From Citrus sinensis (Eukaryota; Streptophyta; Magnoliopsida; Sapindales; Rutaceae), in contig NC_068564.1 of NCBI RefSeq assembly GCF_022201045.2, positions 2,604,001 through 2,668,000 on the forward strand: a stretch of DNA of 64,000 nucleotides. Direction: 5' to 3'. The notes under the pieces are model-generated. The model saw nothing but the letters and a program-made list of their open reading frames with translations. It ran no database searches and was not told where the DNA came from. This document shows, piece after piece, positions 21,701 through 34,699 of the stretch (position 1 is the stretch's first letter; every line of letters begins with the position of its first letter). A program made the translations under genes and the position numbers.

Positions 21701-24270
21701 AAAATAATTTATTTATTCCACATGGTCTTTTTTTTTAATAATTTAAAATTTGCAATACAAAGATTAAAGAAAATTTAAAATGGTAAAATATCAATAACCA
21801 TTAGAATGGTTGTATGTTTGTTTATACATATAAAAAACTGTCCATACAAATTTTGTATGCTCTTTTCTTTTTTTAACTAATCCTCTTTAATATTCGAGTG
21901 GTGTACAATTAGGTTATTCAATAAATTATACAATTTTTGAATAATCCTTTTTCATATTCAAAGAGTGTACAATCAGAGTATTTAATAGATTATACAACTG
22001 AGATCTCAAGTATAAGTATTGTCTAAATTTTTAAATATTCTCTAATATTCAAGGTGCGTTTACTGCCTCAACCATTTTCTAATATTCAAACAGTGTCTAC
22101 TCTATTTCACCCCAATCTAATATTCAAAAAATATTTACACTACTCAATTATTTCATAATTAAAGAAATATTGACATTATTTCGCATAATAATTTTATAAA
22201 GCTCAAATGTTTACTCTCTCAATTGTGAGTGCAAGGCCCTCACTAGACGAAAGGCCATTGGTGAATTTTGCATGCTTTGCTTTTCTGTGAAGCGTCACAT
22301 TGGTGCTTTCAATTCTGGCGTTACCAATCAACGGCCCACATTTCCCCACCAAACTAACCTAATCCATTGCCGTGGATCACGAGGGTAATTTGTTAAGTGA
22401 TCTCCAATCTTATTACTCACATCTTTTAACGTGAACCTCAACCCAATTAGTATCTCTCAACCATTCGATCACGCCCCACGTGTACGGTACCGGCACTGTG
22501 TTAGATCTGCATTACACTTTATCTGTTTGGTCGGTCCCGCACACATTATTTTCGTGGTCCGTGCGGTACCTGATATTTTCTTTTTTTCCTCTCGGCTCAG
22601 ACTTCGCAGAATCACAGAGGGCACGCGTTTTGACTATCTCTCAATACAGGCCTGCCAAGTGGGCCTATCAGGAGCTGTTAGAAAAAGTTAAATCTGTCCA
22701 GTTTGTTATAGACCATTGCATACGGTTTCTACGTTTACCCAATCGGATAATAACACGTCATTCATCGAATCTTTGAATATCATTTGGGTAGCCAGTTAAT
22801 TTTCTTTTCTTCTTTTAATTGGTTCCGTTTCCAATTTCAAAATTCAATCTAAAAATATGATTTTTCCATCAATAACCTTCAATTTAAAACATACAGACTT
22901 GTTGCTAACTTTAAAGAGAAAAAAATTACTTTACTTCACTAAATCGACTCGTGGACAGAATTAGACAGAATATACCAAATCTATTTCAAATATTTAAAGC
23001 AAAGCCAAGTAGTTACCCAAATTTTAATTTTTGATGAATAATTCAACAAGTAATTAGCTGTAAATTATTACGATTAGATTTACCTAACCCCTCATAATGA
23101 GCAATAACTAAGATGTGTAGAGAAAAGACCCATACTGACCTCTAGTGTTACAAACTTACCCGACTCATCTAATCAATTCTTAATTAACAATAAACAAGGT
23201 TACAATGATAAAGACTCACACTATTACACCAAACTAACTGTTAATAAATTTATCGACATAAATTTCAAACTTTCATTTATATCGCATTTACTGACTGCCC
23301 ATGCTAATAGTAATTGAGGTTTGGTCATCTAAAACTAGATGATAATTTTTATAGAAAAGTATAAAAAAGCCTAAAATTAGAGTTAATTTTTTAAAAAAGT
23401 GATCCATAAAGAAATCCTTAAGTGATATGTAGCCAACAAATAACTTACAGGTAATCAATATGTTAAATATTAAATCTATGAGCGATCAACATCAACTTAT
23501 ATTTCAAGCATCTGTCAGCGATCAACACTAATTTATATTTCAAGCACCTATCAGCGATCAACATCAATGTATATTTCAAGCATCTGTTAAGCATGACAGA
23601 TTATTTAAGGATAGTAATGTCTAACACACCATTTTTGACTGATATAAGAAAAAAAATTAAGTGAGATAATTTTATAAATTGACCATATTTTTATAAATTT
23701 TTTCTTTATATTAGGCTATAATTGAGGTACCTTATCCTATAAGACATTGCTAAATGATAAAATTTTATTATTAGATACAATAGAATCAAGTAGCAAATTT
23801 GTTATATGTTTAAAAAAAAAAAAAAAAAAACTTCAATGGCCAAGAATTAATATTTTGGACATAAACGATTGACACGATGAATAAATGGGTGATCCAAATA
23901 CAATCAACATGTCTGAGAACTCGATTTACATACAATCGACGCATCGATCACGTGTCCAGCACGATGTTTAACTACTAAAGCAGAAAAAATTAGTAGGCGA
24001 GTTATTTTTGTAAATAAATCATAATTTTGGTCTATAGCTGTAAATAAAATAAAATAAAAAAAGGAAAAAAACCCAAATTGCGAAAGAGACAAAGTGAAAC
24101 TAAAGTTGAGTTGCTGCAACACAACTCGAAGGGCAACGCCAGTCGGATGTCCACCCCATTTGTCTCTTAAAGCAAAAGCTCTACAACAAACTGCTGCTAA
24201 CAGAAGCACCCAATTTTTATTTATACAGCAATAGAAAAATAAATAAATAAAAGAGAAAAATGCCGTTGCC
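18772..24270. other. Intergenic region between the PORR and XBAT33 genes
   Basis: About 5.5 kb. The first kilobase may include 3' untranslated sequence. No long coding frame, tRNA or clear transposon is visible. It holds a degenerate array of TAATATTCAAA-type motifs (about 21885-22150), a 36-bp triple repeat (23481-23588) and A/T runs. Confidence 0.5.
23481..23588. repeat. Three tandem copies of a 36-bp unit
   Basis: Units start at 23481, 23517 and 23553, each AGCGATCAACA(T/C)(C/T)AA followed by TATATTTCAAGCA(T/C)CT. Copies differ at a few positions. There are no spacers, so this is a minisatellite. Confidence 0.85.
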
Positions 24271-24463
24271 ACGTTACCCTCTCTTCATTTCTCCCCAAAT
24301 TTAGATCCTTTCTTTGCATTTATAGCTAATTTTAATTTGTTTCTCTTTCTCTGTGCGTGTGTGACTGTGTGTATGTTTGTGTGTGCTTGTGATGATCTTT
24401 TTTTCTACGACAGTTGACCTAATATTCGTTCTCATTCAAAAGACAAACACACACGTTGTGTAA

Positions 24464-24484
24464 GAAAGAAAGAAAGAAAGAAAC
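24464..24484. repeat. (GAAA)n microsatellite in the XBAT33 5' leader
   Basis: Five AAAG/GAAA repeats, about 30 bp before the XBAT33 start codon. GA-rich repeats are common in plant 5' untranslated leaders. Confidence 0.8.
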
Positions 24485-24515
24485 GGAGTGTTTGTTTGTG
24501 TAGAAGAACAAAAAA

Positions 24516-27500
24516 ATGGGAAATTCATTTGGATGTTCGGCATCAGGAGAGAGATTAGTGTCAGCAGCGAGAGATGGTGATTTTGTTGAAGCCAAAATGC
24601 TTTTGGATTGTAACCCTTGTCTTGCTAAATATTCAACTTTTGGTGGCTTAAATTCCCCTCTTCATTTTGCTGCTGCCAAAGGCCATAATGAGGTTCCTTT
24701 TGTGTTTTCTTTTTTATTATTTTTGGTAATGGGTGTTTTTTTATTTTGTCTTCTTGTGTTTATTTTGATTAATTTTTGTGGGTTGTGATCAGATTGTGGC
24801 ATTGTTACTTGAAAATGGAGCCGACGTTAATTCCAGGAATTATTGCGGCCAGGTGCTTGATTTGATATTTTTTTCCCCTTTTTTTCTCAGCTGGGTTTTG
24901 TTCTTTTTGCTGTTTCTTTATTGGCTGGCTTTGATTTTGGAGAATCATGGGTTGATTTGTTCAAATCTTGTGAGATGGGTTTGGTTCTGTTATGGAGCTT
25001 AAGTTTGCTATGTCCAGATAGATGATGCACTAATTTTATTGGAAACCTGGTACAAGATATGAAATGGCATTTGATTTTGTAGTTGAAGCTGAAATAAGAA
25101 AATTAGAAAAGTATCTGATCATGAAGGCTTGTTATTTTGATATTTTCTGATGTGATTTTAAGTCCAAATATTTTCCAGGGCAACTAGACACAATCTTGAA
25201 GCAACTCTGCTAAAATCTGCTTTTCTGATTAGCGACTAGACACAAACTGATTGACCTGCTTTAAAACCAACTCTTTAGTCATTTTTTGTAATCTATGCTT
25301 GTAGACCGCATTGATGCAAGCATGTCGATATGGGCACTGGGAAGTTGTACAAACTCTTCTGCTCTTCAGATGTAATGTGAGTTCAATTTTCAGTAATCTT
25401 AACTCTTGCAAATTATTCCCATTTTTTGTTAAAGTTGTTTTTCAGGCAATTAGATGCTCCTTGGTTAGGATGTGCTTTTGGTTTTAAACTTCTGTGGCTA
25501 TTCTCTTTTTTAGGTCACAAGAGCAGATTATCTCAGTGGGAGGACAGCCCTACATTTTGCGGCTGTAAATGGGCATGTTAGATGTATTAGACTAGTTGTG
25601 GCTGATTTTGTTCCTAGTGTTCCTTTTGAAGTCATGAATACTCAGATCGAAGGCGATAGAGGGGACGGTTCCAGTGTGAAGAGCAAGTGTGATCAAAGGT
25701 TTTGAATTTAGTTTAGTTATTGTTTGCCTTCTTGGTAGATTGGGTTGAGACTGGAGCATAGTATGCCAGATGTTAGCTAATACTCCTTTTTAACTGTTCC
25801 AAAACTGCTAGTTAGTAATTTTTTTATGCTGTAAAGTTTTTGGCAAACAGATGACTCTTGATAATCACCTCGCGAGCTGGATTAGATTCCAGCTTCAATA
25901 TGATGTATTATCTCCTGTTTTATTGATATCTGATGCAAAGGAATTTATTTATTTTGTAAAGAGTGAAGGTAATAAGCATTGGCTTCTTCATCCTTTTTAA
26001 CACCTGATTCTCTAATGCAGTGCCCTGTCCAAGTTTGTAAATAAGGCCGCAGATGGGGGTATCACTGCTCTTCATATGGCTGCATTGAATGGGTATTTTG
26101 ATTGTGTACAGCTTTTACTTGACCTTCATGCAAATGTATCTGCTGTGACATTTCATTATGGAACATCAATGGATTTGATAGGTGTGCTTCTGTAATTTAA
26201 TCCTTGACTGGTTTCGTAGATGGTCTCTTTGTAATTCATGGTTTGAAATAACAGCTAATATTTACTTGTAGGAGCTGGAAGCACTCCTTTGCACTTTGCT
26301 GCTTGTGGGGGAAATCTAAAATGCTGCCAGGCAAGAGTTTTATTATCTTTTAAATGTTCCATACCAAACATCTATTTCTCCTAAATTTGAGATGACTGTA
26401 GTATTATTTCTGCAGGTCCTACTTTCAAGAGGTGCGAGTCGTATGTCTTTGAACTGCAATGGGTAAATTGCCTATGTTTTCTTTTCTGACATTTGCTCTT
26501 TAGCTTGGTCATATGACTACCATTGTTTTGAAGTAATGGTATTGCTAACAGAAGCTTGTGTATTTCTTCAGGTGGCTGCCTCTTGATGTTGCTAGGATGT
26601 GGGGGCGCCATTGGCTCGAACCATTGCTGGCACCCAGTTCTGATGCTGTTATGCCAAGATTTCATCCTTCCAATTACTTATCCTTGCCTCTTTTGAGTGT
26701 ACTTAATGTAGCCAGGTAATTCTAATACTAATTATGTCAACATATAACGAGTTCCTAAGGAAAGAAAAATATGGACATGCTGATTATTAAAAACAAATAA
26801 GAATATGCTGAATATTCATCACATCTGTGCTTCTGCATATTAATTTTTTAAAAAAAATCTTCTCCTTTTAGTGAAATTAAAAGTGAATGTGATACTTTAT
26901 GTTGCAGAGAGTGTGGGTTGCTGTCTTCAACAACCTCCTCCTCAGATGATGCTGATACATGTGCTGTCTGTCTGGAGCGAGCATGTACAGTTGCTGCTGA
27001 AGGTTTGTTCTTTCTTTCTCTGTTTTTATGTTTTCCATATGTTCTGTGACATTATCTATAATATATGATGAAGATTAATGTAGTAACTTGTAGAATAACA
27101 TTGTCTATAATATTTTATTAACACTGTTCACATATGAAGGAATTTCAAATAGAGAGAGCATAAGTGAACAATTTGGATATGCATTCTGCTGCTAGGTTTT
27201 GCATTTGGTTTCACTAAAGGTGTATCAAGGGAAGCCTACAGTTTAACATGCCATGATGTTGGAATGATTTCCTGAGGGGTTTTGAGTAATGAAAGACTTG
27301 TAATTTGATTAATTTATTCACAGAAAGTAAATAAGTTGGTGAATTTAGGTGACAGCATTGAGAAAATAATCTCTTGTAATATGTGGGACTGTGGGTCGTA
27401 ATCTTTACGCTTGTTTTTATGCTTATTTACTAATGAAATATGTGGGACTGTGGGTGGTAATCTTTATGCTTGCTTTTATGATTATTTACTAATGAAAACT

Positions 27501-28056
27501 GCTTCATTCTTCAGGGTGTAGGCACGAGCTTTGTGTAAGATGTGCACTGTACCTCTGCTCAACAAATAATATTCCTTCTGAGATGGTTGGTCCGCCTGGC
27601 TCCATTCCATGCCCTCTCTGTAGACATGGCATTGTCTCTTTCACCAAATTGCCTGGCTCCCCGGTAAAAGATATTAAGCAACCTCTGTCCCTTGGCCTTT
27701 GTACCCCATGCATGCTTCACACTCGTGATGCTGAGTGTGAATCTCCAGCATGTGCCCCAGAGATTCGGAAGAATCGTGTAGCTTTGGTTTCCTCAGATAT
27801 GTTGTGCCCTGTGACTTGTAGTCCATTTCCTTCAGTTGCTATCCCTTTGTGCACTTGCAATGATGGTCCGTGTCCATCTTTTGAACCTCGAGAGGTAGAA
27901 ACACAAGATGAATCTCCTCGACGCTCTCAAGGAGGATCGGTAGAGCAGGATAAAATGGAAGGGCCAAGACTGGAGAGAACAACCTGTTCAAGCATGTTCT
28001 GGGGCAGAAGAAGCTGCAGCAGAGAACATCAGTGCAATTCAGAAATAAATGCTTGA
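24516..28056 (+). CDS. XBAT33: XBAT33-type ankyrin-repeat RING E3 ubiquitin ligase
   Basis: Ten coding exons: 24516-24692, 24793-24852, 25305-25376, 25514-25698, 26021-26181, 26272-26330, 26416-26462, 26572-26715, 26908-27002 and 27515-28056. They join in frame to 513 residues. The protein starts [20 protein letters not shown], shared by XBAT32 and XBAT33. A glycine at position 2 may be myristoylated. Five ankyrin repeats lie at about 45-77, 79-108, 112-141, 177-207 and 221-250, and a C3HC4 RING at 320-369 ([17 protein letters not shown]). The RING recruits E2 enzymes for ubiquitin transfer and the ankyrin repeats choose substrates. The related XBAT32 targets ethylene-biosynthesis enzymes. 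Sequence between the repeats follows XBAT33 rather than XBAT32. The intron after exon 6 starts with GC (AG|GCAAGA) instead of GT. The tail after the RING is poorly conserved. Confidence 0.93.
27378..27497. repeat. 59-bp tandem duplication in the last XBAT33 intron
   Basis: Copies start at 27378 and 27437 (AATATGTGGGACTGTGGGT, then TTACTAATGAAA) and differ at about four positions. The second copy ends a few bases before the acceptor region of the final exon. Confidence 0.85.
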
Positions 28057-29494
28057 CAGGTTCGATAAATAGTTGTTGCAAACAGGAATTTGGATTGAAG
28101 CATTGAATCCAAGGGTGTGGTTCTTGATTGCTTGCTCTGATTCCAAATCACTTAAAAGAGCTTCCAAATCCATGATTTGCTTCTGCATATTGTTCAGCTG
28201 GCTGCATGCTAGTATGGATGTGGGTGTGGAATCATATCATTTTGGTTAGGTTGTAGATTGCTTTCAAAATATATGTAAAGTTTGTATGTTTTGATCAAGC
28301 ATTGATTGTCGTTGGTCATTTAAGCACTTTTTTTTTTCTCATTTACCACGACGGCATGTTTGCTAATGATTTGCCAAAATAGCGTTCAGTTTAACTGGAC
28401 TAATAGCTATGATCAATGGTAGTGATTTTGGTTTTAACAAATCACAATGCTAGAATTTTTCTATATCTTTCTTTCAGCGAGTGTTTTCACACACAATAAT
28501 GTTGCCCTTGCAGTCTTTGCTCATAAAAAGTGCTGGTGATAGGCGTTAAGGACTCTGGGCGTGGCGAAAGTGCAAAAAAGATATATTATGATTGGATTGG
28601 TTAGGATGTGAAATTATGAATGAATGCTATAAAGTAAAAGAAAGTGACAATCCTCTTGTAACGTTATAGGTTCTCATAAATTCCAAAACTTGTATATTTT
28701 CCGTACATTGATTGGCACTTGCATTCAACATTCCATGGCTCCACTACTAGCTAATTGGAAGGGGAAAGATTAGAAAGGCAACGCCATTTTGGCAACAATA
28801 ATTTTGTTTTCAACAAATCAACCGTTTCAAGCAAAATCTTCTGTTCTCCCACTATCTAAAAAGTGTATCATCATTCATGAACCTGACTCTGCATTGTGGC
28901 CAATTGCGGCATCCATGTACACAAAATTTTAAAATGCAATAACACTGTGCGCGCGCGCGCGTGTATATATATGTATGTATATATGATCGAGATTCAAAAG
29001 TGGAGAGAAGACATGATGGCAATAAACATTCGGATTTTGAATAAACACGAGGAGATCCTAATCCTCTGATATTTCTGTGATCCATAGATATGCAGAACCC
29101 AGAACAGGCGGGTGCATTCATCCATAAAGTGACAAGTGGCTACTAAAGTGATGTAGCCCCAGTGGTCCGATGATCTTATTCTTATATATCCATCATTGCA
29201 GGAGAAAATTAATCGTTAAAGAACCCTGATATCGAATAGTAAGTGGGACCATTACACACTTGCACATGCCAAACCCTAAGTAGTAGTTTGTTTGTTTATT
29301 TTTGTTTTTGAAGCAAACCCTAGCAATAGTCACATAGACAGTAATAAGAAGAAAAATAGAGAAGACAATACAAAGCTGGCGAGTTTAGTACGCATTAACT
29401 TCAATTCTCTGTGAATGAAAATGCAAATAAATTTATTGGTAATGGATCGATCATGAGGCAACGTCAAGTTTCTCTACGAATCAATCAATGATCA
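28057..29494. other. Spacer between the convergent XBAT33 and CEN genes
   Basis: About 1.4 kb. It must contain both 3' untranslated regions, since the genes point toward each other. A (GC)n-(TA)n microsatellite lies at about 28947-28985. I see no further coding frame. Confidence 0.6.
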
Positions 29495-30371
29495 TCATCG
29501 TCTTCTGGCAGCTGTTTCTCTTTGGGCATTGAAGTAAACGGCAGCAACAGGGAGGCCTAAGCCATTCTCTGCTGAGAATTGCCTTGTGTTGAAGTGGTCC
29601 CTTGAAGCAGGTGGCCTCACTGTTTGCCTGCCTCTCTGCTTAAACAATATGAACACGTATCTGTGGATGCCCACCACCGGTTTTGGTGTCTCATAGCTCA
29701 CGATTTCTTTTCCTGTTTTCAACTAACTAATTAATTAATCATCTGATAATTAATAGATTGTATGTGTACGTAAAAAATGTGATTAACGTAAACAAGTTTA
29801 GCTTAATTAATTAAACTTACCAAAAGAAGCGTCAGTGGTTCCAGGAATGTCTGTCACCATCCTGAAAGATAATATATAGAATTAGAATGAGTAGGATTAG
29901 ATTGTGCATAAGGATTTGCGCAATGAAATAATAATTATAAATACTGTGTATGTATTAATATATAACGACTCTATCTTTGACTCTCTGATTGTAAATATCA
30001 CCGTTCAAATTGATACGAACCAGTGGAGATGTTCTCTTAAGCATGGATCACTAGGGCTTGGAGCATCAGGGTCTGTCATAATCTTCAAACACAATACAAG
30101 ATAAACAAAAAGATTAGTACGTAGTAGAGTTAAAAGTCGTAAAAATATACTAAATCATGCATTAACTTACCAAGGTATAAGCTGATCTCATGTCCTCGCC
30201 GCCAATATCGACTCTAGGCTTAGCAATAATGACAGCAGGCATAAGCTCGTGGCCATTAGCAACTTGCTTATTAGAGTTATAAATCACGTTCATCTTCACA
30301 CTAGGAATAAAAGTATCCACCACATCTCCCACCACGCGTCCAACAGCTAGTGGATCAGTCGTTCTTGACAT
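29495..30371 (-). CDS. CEN: CENTRORADIALIS/TFL1-type PEBP flowering repressor
   Basis: Four exons on the minus strand: 30371-30171, 30082-30021, 29861-29821 and 29712-29495, with lengths 201, 62, 41 and 218 bp. They give 173 residues. Exons of 62 and 41 bp are diagnostic of the FT/TFL1 family. TFL1-side identity is shown by REH in LREHLHW (TFL1-type histidine where FT has tyrosine), by [18 protein letters not shown] in the external loop, and by the ending RETAARRR. The N-terminus [19 protein letters not shown] matches CEN rather than BFT or MFT. These proteins partner with bZIP factor FD through 14-3-3 proteins and keep shoot meristems indeterminate. In Citrus, CEN opposes thorn identity genes. 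Exon 3 reads WMVTD rather than the usual WIVTD, and the intron 2 donor is weak (TG|GTTCGT). Confidence 0.93.
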
Positions 30372-30881
30372 TTTTAGTAAGCTGAGACTAATGGAAGCTC
30401 AAAGAGAGAAGTGCTTTTAGTGGTGAGATCTGTGTTTTAACGTTTGTGACAATATAAGTGCTTTTATAGGGGAGAGATAAGGAAAAGGATTTTATGAGAA
30501 CAAGAGCTTAACTTAGAAGCTCAAAGATTCGAAAATGCTTCAACATACCATAATAGCAAAAATGGTGCCTATTTATGGTAAAGACATGTGATAAGCTTAG
30601 AAATTGAGTTGTTTTTTTAACGAAATTGTGACAAGAAGCCACTAGAGAGACGGGGTTTGCTAAGTTTTGTCCTAAGATATCCCTTTTTAAATAACTTTTA
30701 TATTAGTACAAATAATTTTTTGTATGTAATTCCAACACGTCTTTAGCTTATTGGCTAAATGAGAATGAAGAATCAAACTTTATTAATTTCCCACTTTAAT
30801 ATATAATATCTTTGGGAAAATGGAATTTTCAGCTTTTATTGGTGCTCCTCTCCATACACATGCTTTCTTATATTAGAAAAG

Positions 30882-30986
<105 letters not shown>

Positions 30987-31015
30987 TATCAATAAAGCTG
31001 GGAACGTGTAGTTAA

Positions 31016-32020
31016 TTCAAGAGAGGCAAAAACGAATCCCAATTTATTTTGTTATTGGTTTTGGTCTTAATTTGGTATCTTAATGCACTTTAAAAAAATA
31101 AAGAAAAAAAAAACCTAGATTCGGTTTTTATGTAATTAAATCATGTGGGGGCATGATCGAAAAGTTGTAGCAGAATCTGAAGTTTCACTTATAATAAGAC
31201 CCGATGCATGCTGAGTTAGCAACTGGGAAATCTGAGCTGGGCATTTGCTAGCTAGAAATTATATCAATACTGACACATGGCCATTCAGTTGATGGAATAA
31301 AGCTACAAAGCAGCTAGTGAGTATTATTCCTTCAGCATTGGCCTTCTTTGACAGAGATCATGCATGCACTAAAAATCCTCATTGGCTAACAAGATAAGAA
31401 AGAAGCTGCCAAATTTAACATTTGATTCGTTAAGTAATTCAAGCAATAAAGATCTTGCAAGATGTTGTACGGTCAAGAGGACCTTTCTCTATTTGTTTTT
31501 CTCTGAATTTACGTACAGGCCGTACCATGCAAAATGTAACAGCAATTCTAAGTACCACCCATATAATAATTATATATGCAACTGCATGCTAATGGTTATT
31601 GGCTACATAAGCCTAAAGATTTGATTTTTTTTTTAATTAATTGAGAAAAGTTAACACGAGACCAATTAACCTTAACAGAAGTTAAACATGGTCGTGGAGG
31701 TATAATGATCCTTTTTCTTTCGTCCGTTCTTTATTTGCAAATCCTGACGGTTCTTTAAATATATAAATAAATATTCTTTCGAAACCATACTTTGACAAAT
31801 TAAGACACTATTTTGGTATTGGGATGGTATCAATGCTTCGAAATTATAGTTGACTTTGTAATAGAAGCTGTTGCTCTCAGGTTAAAGTTGACGGTGTTTG
31901 GAACATACACATAGAAGCTTATGTAATAACCTTCCAACACCTCATGTGGGATAATGATCTTCTTAAGACTTTCGTCAGAGGGCAGTTCATATTTTTTCTT
32001 ACTTATCCTTGTACTGTGGA
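31016..32020. other. Upstream region of CEN, nothing recognised
   Basis: AT-rich spacer upstream of the CEN promoter region. I see no gene, RNA gene or transposon terminus. Confidence 0.5.
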
Positions 32021-32133
32021 AGGATAGTGTTAGCCCCCACTTTGATGGGGTTAGCTTTAATGTCGTATAAAAGCTAAAGGATAGTGTGGCCTCTACTTTG
32101 ATAAGTTTAGCTTTGATGTCATATAAAAACTAA
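32021..32133. repeat. Tandem 57-bp duplication
   Basis: AGGATAGTGT starts each copy at 32021 and 32078, and both continue with ACTTTGAT, TTAGCTTT(A/G)ATGTC and TATAAAA(G/A)CTAA. The copies are moderately diverged. Confidence 0.7.
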
Positions 32134-32387
32134 TCCATACACGTAACTCATTTTTAAAAGCTAACTCAAGAGTTGGAGCTGTCCAAGTTTTATATACATA
32201 ATTTAAGACTCACTCTCAACTAATATCAAATAATCTTTTTAATAATAGACGCTACTATTTGTTGAGTATAAGATGGGGAAGATCTTTTTTTAGCTATAGT
32301 AAAAAAAAAAAAAAAAAATCAACCATGCAGCCAAATTAAAGTTATCAAAGTGCTTGGTACTAATACCAAAAAAAAAAGAGGAGCCTA

Positions 32388-32680
32388 AGGCCTTGTTCGA
32401 CATTAAGATTGGGAAGCTATAGCTTTAAGCTACAATACTAAATGTTTGGAAAAAACACTAGTTACTGTGGCTTGGAAACTAAGTTAATTTGATCATACTT
32501 GCATGATAAAAAATATATAATATCTTTACTTTTTTTAAATAATTAATTTAAAATTATATTTAATGTAAAATATTAACTTTTATTTTATAATTGTAATTTT
32601 TTCCACAATAATTAAAATATTAACTTAGAAGTTACAGCAATGCAATATTAAATTGGATCTAAACATCTAAACATAGATAT
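32388..32680. mobile_element. Probable short MITE (hAT-like ends)
   Basis: The left end GGCCTTGTTCGAC, then ATTAAGATTGGGAAGCTATA, is matched imperfectly by the inverted right end (TGTTTAGATCCAATTTAATA, then TTGCATTGCTGTAACTTC). The interior is AT-only. Such GGCCTTGTT-type ends are common in plant MITEs. No clean target duplication was found. Confidence 0.35.
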
Positions 32681-32696
32681 TAATTTTTGGACTTAA

Positions 32697-32812
32697 CTAT
32701 GGTGCAGCTGTACCTAGTCATTGGATTCAATTATGGTGAGAGATCTAATGGCTAGACAACTGGATCTAATGGCTAGGTGCAACTGTGGTATGGTACTACA
32801 ATTGCACCGTAG
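32697..32812. mobile_element. Small palindromic element, copy 1
   Basis: 116 bp with ends CTATGGTGCAGCTGTA and, inverted, CTACGGTGCAATTGTAGT. The interior repeats (A/G)TCTAATGGCTAG. It is related to 49780-49904. The whole sequence can fold into a hairpin. No coding content. Confidence 0.6.
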
Positions 32813-32829
32813 TTGGACCCTAATTTTTT

Positions 32830-34668
32830 AGCAATTCCATGATCAAAAGATAATTAAGAACCTTCAATAGTTGAAGATAAAGAAATAAATGCATTGTCAT
32901 CTAATTCGATGCATTTTTCTAAATTTTGACGTGACTAGAGGCCAAATTAAAATAATTGACGTCACAAAATTAGATATCTTTGCCATTCCATCTCCAATTC
33001 TCTATTCATGATTGGAAAAAACAAAATTAAAGTAAATTCTCACCCACTTTCAGATAAATTAATCCATCAAAATGGCATTGAATTTTCGTGTATCTTGGCC
33101 GGATAAGTAACCTAATAATTCAAAAAACAAAAATAAAAAGAAAACAAACGAAGCCGCCCACTTAAAGGCAGGGGAATCATTCCCGGCCAACTACAATTGT
33201 CTATTAACCAGGTACTTTATTAATTAAAAATTTTAAAAAGACAAATCCTCATCTTTTTTCACAAATATTGAGATACGTACTATTGCTGTGAAGGCCAGGT
33301 TTAAAGCACGCATTAGGCATTCATAATTTAATCACACGTAAAATGGTTCTTCTCTCTTTAGGGACGACTGAATGGAACCTGTAGAAACATGACACGTACT
33401 CGCTGGCTGTGAAAGACAGAAGCTTTTTGTTAATATTCTTTTGACTGACTGATGAGTGGGGACTGTATTTCGGCACTGCTCAGTTCTTTGGGTTCTTCCT
33501 GTTCTTCTTGAATCATCAGCAACAGCATAAGATAGGGGAAAATTTTTTGCTTTTGAGTTGACACGTATGACTATCACCTTTTGGAAGAAGTTCAATCGGA
33601 TTGGTCAAATTTGCTAGCTGTCCTTCTCCTGTGCACTCAGCGCCTGATGGTACTACAGTTATCACATGCTAGCACTAATTTGCTCGAGAGTTGATTGTCG
33701 GCGAAGTGAAACTCTTGACTCATCAAAATCTCTTGTGAAAATAATAATAAAATTAAGGAATAAGGTAGTGGTTAAGTTAGAGCTGCTGCATGGTAGAGTA
33801 TAAATGATGATTGTGGATCGCAGCAGTAAGTACAAATTTAATATTTATTTTTATGATCGTACGGTTATCCATATTGTTCTACCGTAAAATAATTTCAACA
33901 TAACCAGACTCCAATAATCATAATAAGGCAATGGTTATTTTGGAGTTGCTTCAAGATAGAGCACAAATCACAACCACACACGTAATGTGATAAATAATAA
34001 AAAAATATGTTATAACTTTAATCGTATGGTTGTGAATGTTTGTTTTACCTTAAATCGATTTCAACATAGCCGGATTCTAATAATAAAAAACCAATTCACC
34101 CAAAATAGTAAAGAATAATTTCACACTCTTGAAATATAAGCATTGATTGGAACCAATGATTTCATGAAAACTCTATATATACTGTATCCAACTAATATTA
34201 GCAATTATCAGTGTTGAATGTGGGTGTCATCAATTGATCCAAAGATAAAAGAGTCTCTAAAGTTGATATGAGATGCCTTTGATTTGAACGCCAGGGAAAA
34301 TTTTTAATTTTTAGTTACGATATGCTTTGGGGAGGGGGAAAAAAATCTATGCCCAACAAATGTTATGCTTAAAAAACAAGAACACAAACACAATCATAAT
34401 TTTGTCGATTCCAAGAATGAAGCCATAATAGAAAATTTTCAGAATGAGGAAAGAAGCCCATGTTGGGCAACGCAACACTAAAAACATCAGCTTGCACCGT
34501 AGAAGATGGAAAAATTAATAAGCCCATTGGGTTGGCTCACTTCATGGGCTCAACTTAAATGTCTACGAGTGAAGCTATTCAACCAGTAAATTGTTTTAGC
34601 GGAAGTCTACATAAAAGCTATTCAACATTTCAACCAGTTAAGTTTTTTACCTATAGTGTAACATGAAC

Positions 34669-34699
<31 letters not shown>

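Noticed and set aside
23481-23588. Regularly spaced direct repeats, CRISPR-like at first sight
   Set aside because: The 36-bp units are contiguous with no spacers, in plant nuclear DNA.
23590-23765. Possible MITE with AATGTCT at both ends
   Set aside because: The inverted match is too short and no target duplication is visible.
33332-33595. 87-residue minus frame
   Set aside because: No family resemblance, no splice context and AT-rich surroundings, so it is likely chance.
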